Below are positions 1-5,731 of a stretch of 5,731 bases of DNA, one piece after another (positions within the stretch are counted from its first letter, which is position 1; each line of letters begins with the position of its first letter). The notes below the pieces were generated by a model. That model did no database searches and was not told the DNA's origin. It worked only from the letters and a program-made list of their open reading frames with translations. This DNA comes from Bacteroidales bacterium (GTDB lineage Bacteria > Bacteroidota > Bacteroidia > Bacteroidales > BM520): NCBI GenBank assembly GCA_023230285.1, contig JALNXP010000163.1:1-5731 (forward strand), given 5' to 3'. The translations under genes were made by a program, and so were the position numbers.

Positions 1-255
1 CGTCTTGTCGAAATCAATGAAACCGTTAAAGTGCCTAAATACAGCGAAGTGCTAAACCTCCCTGAAGAAAAAACCGTAACATCTGATTACGTAAATTATG
101 ATGGTAAATATACAGTCGATAAAAGAATTATAACATTCTCACAAACAGCTTCTTACGGTAAGAGGGTTTACGAAGCGGACGAATGGACTCCTTTTAAAGA
201 TGCTGTAAAAGCGCAACAAGATTTTTCAAATGAAGCAATTATTATCGCTAAATAA
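1..255 (+). CDS. C-terminal end of a DUF3857-family (transglutaminase-like) exported protein, partial
   Basis: The reading frame is open from base 1 to the TAA at 253-255, so this is the tail (84 codons) of a gene that begins left of the window. A GTG at 31 could be read as a start, but the ten codons before it are open and continue the same fold, so it is probably internal. The visible part runs from a 'lPeekt' strand through a beta-rich segment into a 'Y...dewtpFKdavkaqqdfsneaIii' ending. This is the typical close of DUF3857/DUF3858 transglutaminase-like proteins of Bacteroidota. The end of the next gene has the same layout (beta strands, 'ISREL', 'YDNFRKMM', short hydrophobic end), so the two look like paralogues. 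The signal peptide and catalytic core are not in the window. Its biochemical role is unknown; related proteins are exported and of unproven activity. The next gene follows after 17 bp, which suggests co-transcription. Confidence 0.75.
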   Translation, partial: RLVEINETVKVPKYSEVLNLPEEKTVTSDYVNYDGKYTVDKRIITFSQTASYGKRVYEADEWTPFKDAVKAQQDFSNEAIIIAK

Positions 256-272
256 CATAAAAAATAATTACT

Positions 273-2069
273 ATGAAACATAAAATATTTATAATAAGTT
301 TAATATCAATTATTACCTTATCTCAGGCTGTTTGCCAAACTTCAAGAAATGATGCAGAGTTTAATCTGATTAAAAAAGAATATGTTGTAAATAAAGATGG
401 CAGCATAGACTATACTTACCGTAAAGAGCTGAAGTTGTTGTCGTTACGCTCGTTTTTCAGTATCTATGGTGAGACTTTTATAGTGTATAATCCTGATTAT
501 CAAACATTAAAGATAAATGAAGCTTACACTTTACGCGCTGATGGCTCGAAAGTTGAGACACCTGCTAACGCTTTTAATGAAGTATTACCTTCGTCTTGCA
601 CTGACTGCGCCCGCTATAATAATATGAAAGAAATGGTAGTTACGCACACAGCTTTGGAGTATAATGCTACCATAGTTTTGGATTATACTATACATAGCGA
701 GCCGAAGTTTAATAAAGAACTTATGGACGTAATAGAGTTTGTGGAATATTCACCTGTGAAAGAATATGATGTAACCGTTTCTGTTCCTAAAACTATGGAA
801 ATCAGAGAACGTATGCTCAACCTCAGATTAGGAGCAACTATCACCGAAAATGATAATTTTAAACAATATCATTGGAATATTAAAAACTTGAAACAGAGTT
901 ATGCCGAGCCTTATCTGCCAAATGACAAGGATTTATACCCTGTACTTGTTTTTACCACAGCTAAAGATATGACAAAAGCATATTTCTCTTTTGTTAATCA
1001 AAATGCTTTTATTAATATGAACATTCCGGAAAGTAAGGAGACAATAAATCAGATTATAGGAGAAAAAGGTGGAGAATTTAAAAATATTCTCGCTATTAGA
1101 GATTATGTCGTGGACAATGTTGTAACAAATTCAATATCAATAAAATATAATAATTATGTTTTGGCTGATGCATCTACAACGTGGAAAGCTAATTGCGGCA
1201 ACGAGGCTGAAAAGGCTGTGCTTTTGTGCGCAATGTTAAATGAAGCGGGATATTCTGCAATGCCTGTAGCATTTGCTTACGAACCAATGCACAATGATGC
1301 TGTCGGCTGTCTTGATATTATTGAACATTGGGGCGCTAAGATAAATTTTAAGAATAAAGATATTGTTCTGTCGCCGGTGTCAAAAGACAATCGCTCACTC
1401 GAAACAGTTTATCAGGGATATATTATGTATCCTATAAGTGCTACCGCAGAGACATTTAGAGCAAAACCTTTGCCTGTTATAGCTAATACGGTGAATTTGA
1501 AATCAAAATTAGATATAGATAAACAAGCGTTAAATGGTAACATTTCTGTTGACGCCACATCTGCTCAAGTGCCTTATTTTCAGATATTTGCACAGCGAGA
1601 TAAAGCTGCAAACTTAATTACAAATGTTAAAGTTGACGTAGATAATGTTAAAGTTGATGGCTCTCATATTACATTTGTTGGCGATGTTAATTCTAATAAC
1701 AGAGACATGAAATCGGGATATTATTCTTTTATGATTCCTGAAGTGAAATGCGGCTATACTATTGATGCTACGGCTTTGAATACCAAGCGAGAAGCTCCTC
1801 TTTACGCTACAAATAGCAGCGAAAAATATGAGTACACAATTGCAATTCCAACCGACTGCAAGTTCGTAACAAAAGCTTGTGACATTAAAGAAAACTATAA
1901 TTTTGGCAGTGTCCATATCAGCATAAAAATAGATGAACAGACGGCAACTATATCAAGAGAGTTGACTGTTTATAACAACGTAATTGCTATTGCAGATTAC
2001 GATAATTTCCGCAAAATGATGATTTTATGGGATAACGAAGCTTATAAAACCGTTATATATAAAATGTAA
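273..2069 (+). CDS. Exported DUF3857 / transglutaminase-like domain protein
   Basis: This is a complete 598-aa protein. The ATG at 273 is chosen because a signal peptide follows at once: Lys2/Lys4, a hydrophobic stretch at about 5-17, and likely cleavage near Ala19-Cys21 (AVC|QT). The lipobox is poor, so a lipoprotein is less likely. The leader is A-rich with no Shine-Dalgarno motif, as is usual in Bacteroidota. Residues about 30-210 match a DUF3857 beta domain ('LRADGSKVETPANAFNEVLP', 'MVVTHTALEYNATIVLDYTI'). Residues about 265-370 resemble a transglutaminase-like core with Cys308 in 'NCGNEAEKAVLLCAMLNEAGY' and a candidate His352 ('EHWGAKI'). The expected Asp of the triad appears to be Ser367 ('IVLSPVS'), so catalysis is doubtful. 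Residues about 400-598 form the C-terminal beta region. A CxxC pair (Cys109/Cys112) interrupts the DUF3857 domain. The gene sits 17 bp after a paralogue and ends before a strong terminator. The family assignment is firm and the activity is unknown. A periplasmic or surface scaffold or peptide-binding role is possible but only inferred. Confidence 0.85.
   Translation: MKHKIFIISLISIITLSQAVCQTSRNDAEFNLIKKEYVVNKDGSIDYTYRKELKLLSLRSFFSIYGETFIVYNPDYQTLKINEAYTLRADGSKVETPANAFNEVLPSSCTDCARYNNMKEMVVTHTALEYNATIVLDYTIHSEPKFNKELMDVIEFVEYSPVKEYDVTVSVPKTMEIRERMLNLRLGATITENDNFKQYHWNIKNLKQSYAEPYLPNDKDLYPVLVFTTAKDMTKAYFSFVNQNAFINMNIPESKETINQIIGEKGGEFKNILAIRDYVVDNVVTNSISIKYNNYVLADASTTWKANCGNEAEKAVLLCAMLNEAGYSAMPVAFAYEPMHNDAVGCLDIIEHWGAKINFKNKDIVLSPVSKDNRSLETVYQGYIMYPISATAETFRAKPLPVIANTVNLKSKLDIDKQALNGNISVDATSAQVPYFQIFAQRDKAANLITNVKVDVDNVKVDGSHITFVGDVNSNNRDMKSGYYSFMIPEVKCGYTIDATALNTKREAPLYATNSSEKYEYTIAIPTDCKFVTKACDIKENYNFGSVHISIKIDEQTATISRELTVYNNVIAIADYDNFRKMMILWDNEAYKTVIYKM
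1623..1657 (+). repeat. Short in-frame tandem duplication inside the DUF3857 gene
   Basis: A 14-bp perfect direct repeat (AATGTTAAAGTTGA) occurs at 1623-1636 and again at 1644-1657, with a 21-bp period. It is in frame and gives NVKVDVD followed by NVKVDG (residues about 451-463), in the beta-rich region after the transglutaminase-like core. It looks like a local slippage duplication of seven codons or a repeated beta-strand motif. No functional role can be shown. Confidence 0.55.
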
Positions 2070-2090
2070 AATATAATAATTATGTAAAAT

Positions 2091-2127
2091 AAAAGGGGTG
2101 TGGTTATTAAATAGTCACGCCCCTTTT
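2091..2127. terminator. Bidirectional intrinsic terminator between convergent genes
   Basis: The arms at 2091-2107 and 2111-2127 pair over 17 positions (14 Watson-Crick, three G-T wobbles) around a TAA loop. The core is GGGG/CCCC. On the plus strand the stem ends in a T run (2124-2128), which fits termination of the DUF3857 gene ending at 2069. On the minus strand the AAAA at 2091-2094 and the A-rich bases to its left become a T-rich tail, which fits termination of pckA, whose stop lies at 2174. One hairpin therefore probably serves both convergent transcripts. Confidence 0.85.
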
Positions 2128-2173
2128 TATTATTTTAATCTAAAAGTAAGATTAATGATTGCCAAACTTTGTC

Positions 2174-3817
2174 TTACATACCCGGACAGTATTTGCTTAT
2201 CTCGGTGCTGATGTTTTGTGTTCCGTAAGATTTTTTGAAGGAAGCTGCAAATTTGTCTGCTAATTTCTTAGCGGCTTCGTGATAAGCGTTTTTGTCTTGC
2301 CATGTGTTAATCGGGACTAAGATTTCATCAGGGACATCTTCTACGTGTTTAGGAATGTTCAGATGGAAGATGTCATCAATGATGTAGTCGTTGGAAATTA
2401 AGCTGCCGTTGAGAGCTGCATCAACCATTTTGCGGGTGTAGTTCAGGTCGAAGCGTTTGCCGACACCATAGCCGCCGCCGGTCCATCCGGTGTTGATAAG
2501 ATAAACTTGGGTGTTGTATTTCTCCATCTTTTCGCCTAATAAACCGGAATATACATTAGGGTTGAACGGCATAAACGGAGCACCAAAGAATCTGCTGAAA
2601 GTAGCTTGCGGCTCTACAATACCTGTTTCGGTACCGGCGAGCTTGCTGGTATAACCCATTAAAAACCACAACATTGCCTGCTCTTTGTTTAATACTGATA
2701 CCGGTGGTAGTACGCCATAAGCATCAGCTGTTAAGAATAATATTGTAGTTGGATGACCACTGCATGAACTCTTCTTGATGTTCTTTAGGAATGTCAGCGG
2801 ATAAGAAGCGCGGGAGTTCTCTGTCAAGCGGTTGTCGTAATAGTCGACAGTGCCGTTTGGATATACCATGGCGTTTTCTAAGATAGAACCGTGCTTTGTC
2901 GGCTCCGCTTTGTGCATTACTGCATCGTAAATGTCCGGCTCCTTTTTGGGATTGATGTCTATCATCTTGGCAAAACAGCCGTTTTCAAAATTAGCAATGC
3001 CGTTGTCGTTCCAGCCGTGTTCATCATCACCTAACAAAGCTCTCTTAGGGTCGGCAGATAAAGTGGTCTTGCCTGTGCCTGAAAGTCCGAGCAATAAAGC
3101 CGAATCACCGTTAATACCTTCATTAGCAGAACAATGTAACGGTAAAATGCCTTCTAACGGCAAATAATAATTCATCACCGTAAACAGCATTTTCTTCATA
3201 GAACCCATATATGCAGAGCCTACAATAACGCCACAACGTCTGTCAAAATCCATGGCAACTATCATGTCCGAAGATGTACCGTCAGGCATACGTCTCAGTA
3301 AACCGTCATATTTCTTCTTGTCGAGTTTGTCGTAAGGCAAACATATAAGGTAAAAATCTTTGTTGTAAAAAATGCTTTTGCTAATGTCTTCAGGAATGGG
3401 ACGGAACATGTTGTCTACAAAAACAGAGTGAACAGCGGAACATGTGATGGTAGTAACAGGTAACGCATAATCTGAGTCAGCACCGATAACTCTGTTGGTT
3501 ATATACATGTTGGGCTTTTGCATTATCATATTGATTGCATCATCCATAACCATGTCAAATACTTTTTCGTCTATAGGTAAGTTGTTCGGCGAAGTCCAGT
3601 CAATATTCTTCTCCGAACAGCCACGTTTTACGATAACGGTGTCTTTAGGACTTCTTCCTGTAGATTCAGGACGTGACCATGTGGCTAATGCACCACTTTC
3701 GCAAACTATAACTTCGTGATTCTTAATAGAATGAGCGATTAACTCTTCTCTATTGATGTCATTAAAAACATTGTGATGCTTTGATGCTGCATCTTTTAAT
3801 TTCATAATCGGTTCCAT
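2174..3817 (-). CDS. pckA: Phosphoenolpyruvate carboxykinase (ATP)
   Basis: This cytosolic enzyme interconverts oxaloacetate + ATP with PEP + CO2 + ADP (EC 4.1.1.49). It serves gluconeogenesis, or CO2 fixation toward succinate in fermenting Bacteroidota. At 547 aa it matches the E. coli enzyme (about 540 aa). The motifs appear in family order: substrate loop TGRSPKD with Arg55; GSMKKM with Lys208/Lys209 and PLHCSAN with His228 for metal and substrate; P-loop GLSGTGKTT at 244-252; metal-binding DDEHGW at 264-269; ENSRASYPL with Arg336; FLTADAYGVLPPVS at 361-374; and WTGGGYGVGKRF near 445-456. The P-loop and DDEHGW arrangement places it in the ATP-dependent class. All key residues are present, so it should be active. 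Met1 (3817) and Met5 (3805) are both possible starts, and neither has a clear ribosome binding site; Met5 would give 543 aa. It lies 18 bp after the GH92 gene on the same strand, so read-through is plausible. It ends ahead of the shared terminator. Confidence 0.97.
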   Translation of the reverse strand: MEPIMKLKDAASKHHNVFNDINREELIAHSIKNHEVIVCESGALATWSRPESTGRSPKDTVIVKRGCSEKNIDWTSPNNLPIDEKVFDMVMDDAINMIMQKPNMYITNRVIGADSDYALPVTTITCSAVHSVFVDNMFRPIPEDISKSIFYNKDFYLICLPYDKLDKKKYDGLLRRMPDGTSSDMIVAMDFDRRCGVIVGSAYMGSMKKMLFTVMNYYLPLEGILPLHCSANEGINGDSALLLGLSGTGKTTLSADPKRALLGDDEHGWNDNGIANFENGCFAKMIDINPKKEPDIYDAVMHKAEPTKHGSILENAMVYPNGTVDYYDNRLTENSRASYPLTFLKNIKKSSCSGHPTTILFLTADAYGVLPPVSVLNKEQAMLWFLMGYTSKLAGTETGIVEPQATFSRFFGAPFMPFNPNVYSGLLGEKMEKYNTQVYLINTGWTGGGYGVGKRFDLNYTRKMVDAALNGSLISNDYIIDDIFHLNIPKHVEDVPDEILVPINTWQDKNAYHEAAKKLADKFAASFKKSYGTQNISTEISKYCPGM

Positions 3818-3835
3818 AATAAAGTTTTAAATTGT

Positions 3836-5731
3836 TTAATTTATAGTGATTTCATCGATAAAAAGCCATGCCGGATTGCCTGCCCCTAAATGCCAGTCAG
3901 GACAAGTCATGATAGATTTTGCAATAACCTTTACATATCTTGCCTTTGATTTTCTGCCTTCAATGCCCATCTCTTGTACTTTAACAATCTCATCTTTAAT
4001 AGATTCTGTCTGATTTACTTCTCCAAACAAAACGTATTTGTTGCCGTCAACTGAAGTGTAAACTTCAACTTTCGTGGGGAAGAAAATCCATGAGCGTGTG
4101 TCTTGAATAAAGCCGGCTGAAACATGATTGATACTTTCAACTTTCCCCAAGTCGACTATGGCTGCAAAATCTTGTCCTTGATAACCTTGCCACGCCCCTG
4201 TTTTAAAGTTCTCGCCGCCTTTTATAAAGTCAATGAGGGCATTTTCGCCGCCGGCAGAATATTGATTCTCGTACTTCGATAATAGTTGTATGCTGCGATT
4301 TTTAGGCACTTTTGTAAACGTAGTCTCTATTGACTTGCTTATGTTTTTATCTTGATCCATACATATTGCCTGTACGGTCGTGGTTTCTGTTATCTCAAAT
4401 GGAGCATTGTATTTTATCGCCGACTTTCCGGGCTTGCTACCGTTAATGGTATAATAAATTTCGTTGCCTGCAACAGGAGTATTTATGGTAATACTAATTT
4501 TGTCGTTAAAAGTCGTAACTTCATTGGAAAAATACGGCACAGCGACAATCAAATTATCTTCAATGATATTTACAGGTCTGTCTTCTATTGATTTACCGAA
4601 GTCTTCGTTGGCTTTGTCAGTCATATAAAATATGATTTCGCCGCCGTCAAAAATGTCATCGTATGTGATATATGATTTAGTGTAATCTTTGCCGTTTAAG
4701 GTCATCTTATCTATGTAGATGTTCTTTTCAGATTGATTTTTGGATAAAATGCTAAATTCTTTGCCGTTTTCTAATTTTATTATGGCATTTTTTACTATAG
4801 GTGAGCCGATGATGAACTTCCCATCTCCCGGACAAACAGGATAAAACCCTAAAGCACTAAAAACGTACCATGCAGACATCTGCCCGCAGTCCTCGTTACC
4901 GCAAAGACCGTCCGGAGCATCGTAGTAAAAATCTTTCATTATTTGACGAACAAGTTTCTGCGATTTCCATGCTTCACCAACATAATTATACAGATAAGCA
5001 ACATGATGACTTGGTTCATTGCCGTGTGCATATTGTCCTATCAATCCGGTGATGTCAGATTGTACGCGACCTGTCATTTTTGATGATGAATTAAATAGCT
5101 CATCAAGTTTGGCGGCATATTTTTCGTCTCCACCTAACATGGAAATATGAGTGTTTACATCTTGCGGAACGTAAAAGTTATATTGCCATGAGTTAGCTTC
5201 TGTGTAGTTGAAATTGACTTCCGTAGGGTCAAATGGAGTGAACCATAAGTTGCTAACCTTGGCTCTGAAAAATCCTGTGTTGGCATCAAAAAGGTTTTTG
5301 TACGACTGAGAGCGTTTGATATATTCGGTATAGGTTTTTTTGTCACCTAATTCTTTTGCAAACATGGCGATGCACCAGTCATCATAAGCATATTCTATGG
5401 TTTTTGAAACTGATTCACCTTCAGCATCAGATGCAATGTAGCCAAATGTTTTATAGTATTTTAAACCAAGATGGTCTAATTCCGCGCTGTGCTTCATAGC
5501 TTCCAATGCTAATTTGGCATCAAAGTCGCGTATGCCTTTCATGTAGGCATCATAAATTACAGGAATAGAGTGGTAGCCAATCATACAGCCGGTTTCGTTA
5601 GCTGAAAGCTCCCATACGGGAAGTGTGCCACCTTGTTGATATTGAACTAAAAATGTGTTGATGAAATCGTTAGTACGCTTCTTGTCTATTAAAGATAATA
5701 AAGGATTAGCGGCACGGTAAGTGTCCCACAA
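3836..5731 (-). CDS. GH92 family alpha-mannosidase with C-terminal chitobiase-like and F5/8 type C domains, N-terminus missing
   Basis: The frame is open to the window edge. The first codon seen (TTG, 5731-5729) is an internal Leu of the family motif LWDTYRA, not a start. The 631 residues present cover the GH92 catalytic (alpha/alpha)6 region and its tail; the N-terminal beta-sandwich and signal peptide lie to the right. Family hallmarks are VWELSANET (39-47), GYHSIPVI (52-59), SWQYNFYVPQDV (181-192), GNEPSHH (237-243) and GNEDCGQMSAWY (278-289). The acidic residues in the first and last of these belong to the active site. GH92 enzymes are Ca2+-dependent, inverting exo-alpha-mannosidases acting on N-glycans or yeast mannan; the linkage preference here cannot be told. 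Residues about 403-472 resemble a chitobiase/beta-hexosaminidase C-terminal domain (EIYYTINGSKPG...AIKYNAPF). Residues about 492-631 resemble an F5/8 type C (CBM32-like) domain (AWQGYQGQDFAAIVDLGK, WIFFPTKVEVYTSVDG), probably for carbohydrate binding. pckA follows after 18 bp. The protein is expected to be periplasmic or surface-exposed. Confidence 0.95.
   Translation of the reverse strand: MWDTYRAANPLLSLIDKKRTNDFINTFLVQYQQGGTLPVWELSANETGCMIGYHSIPVIYDAYMKGIRDFDAKLALEAMKHSAELDHLGLKYYKTFGYIASDAEGESVSKTIEYAYDDWCIAMFAKELGDKKTYTEYIKRSQSYKNLFDANTGFFRAKVSNLWFTPFDPTEVNFNYTEANSWQYNFYVPQDVNTHISMLGGDEKYAAKLDELFNSSSKMTGRVQSDITGLIGQYAHGNEPSHHVAYLYNYVGEAWKSQKLVRQIMKDFYYDAPDGLCGNEDCGQMSAWYVFSALGFYPVCPGDGKFIIGSPIVKNAIIKLENGKEFSILSKNQSEKNIYIDKMTLNGKDYTKSYITYDDIFDGGEIIFYMTDKANEDFGKSIEDRPVNIIEDNLIVAVPYFSNEVTTFNDKISITINTPVAGNEIYYTINGSKPGKSAIKYNAPFEITETTTVQAICMDQDKNISKSIETTFTKVPKNRSIQLLSKYENQYSAGGENALIDFIKGGENFKTGAWQGYQGQDFAAIVDLGKVESINHVSAGFIQDTRSWIFFPTKVEVYTSVDGNKYVLFGEVNQTESIKDEIVKVQEMGIEGRKSKARYVKVIAKSIMTCPDWHLGAGNPAWLFIDEITIN

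Noticed and set aside
31..33. GTG as the start of a stand-alone 74-aa protein
   Set aside because: The frame stays open to base 1 and the protein matches the C-terminus of the DUF3857 family, so this is the tail of a longer gene.
1614..1916. 100-codon minus-strand open frame
   Set aside because: It lies fully inside the 598-aa gene, has no recognisable domain, and has a Phe/Ile/Asn-rich composition typical of an antisense shadow.
2135..2155. Second small inverted repeat TTAATCT / AGATTAA with a 7-nt loop near the pckA stop
   Set aside because: The stem is only 7 AT-rich pairs with no T run on either side. The hairpin at 2091-2127 explains termination much better.
2931..3167. Plus-strand open frame opposite the pckA P-loop region
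   Set aside because: It is antisense to conserved PEPCK motifs, and its protein resembles nothing. It is a shadow frame.
3818..3900. Search for a Bacteroidota-type promoter ahead of pckA
   Set aside because: There are AT-rich stretches, but no TTTG / TAnnTTTG pair with suitable spacing, so no promoter is annotated.
5729..5731. TTG at the right edge as a start codon for the mannosidase
   Set aside because: It encodes the Leu of the internal GH92 motif LWDTYRA; the true N-terminus is outside the window.

Overview
The window looks like a piece of a low-GC Bacteroidota (probably Bacteroidales) chromosome. The clues are the AT-rich sequence, A-rich leaders without Shine-Dalgarno motifs before the start codons, tandem DUF3857/transglutaminase-like exported proteins, a large multidomain GH92 alpha-mannosidase and an ATP-type PEP carboxykinase. 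The exact genus cannot be read from the sequence. I see no RNA gene, insertion sequence, CRISPR array or phage-like element.

Layout. On the plus strand, the left edge (1-255) holds the C-terminal tail of a DUF3857-family protein whose start lies outside the window. After 17 bp comes a second, complete relative (273-2069): an exported protein of 598 aa with an N-terminal DUF3857 beta domain, a transglutaminase-like core and a C-terminal beta domain. The two probably form an operon. A strong hairpin at 2091-2127 sits between this pair and the convergent minus-strand genes, and is built to terminate transcription from both sides. On the minus strand, read right to left, are a right-truncated GH92 alpha-mannosidase with a chitobiase/hexosaminidase C-terminal-like domain and an F5/8 type C (CBM32-like) domain (5731-3836), and 18 bp after it pckA (3817-2174).

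How the genes fit together. The mannosidase would release mannose from N-glycan or mannan-type substrates in the periplasm or at the cell surface. PEP carboxykinase works in the cytosol at the PEP/oxaloacetate node, which in many fermentative Bacteroidota runs in the carboxylating direction toward succinate. Their close same-strand spacing permits co-transcription, but this may be simple adjacency. The DUF3857 pair has no clear metabolic link to the other two genes.

No convincing previously undescribed system is visible. The points most worth a second look are the apparently incomplete catalytic triad and the CxxC motif of the 598-aa protein, and the mannosidase-pckA arrangement.
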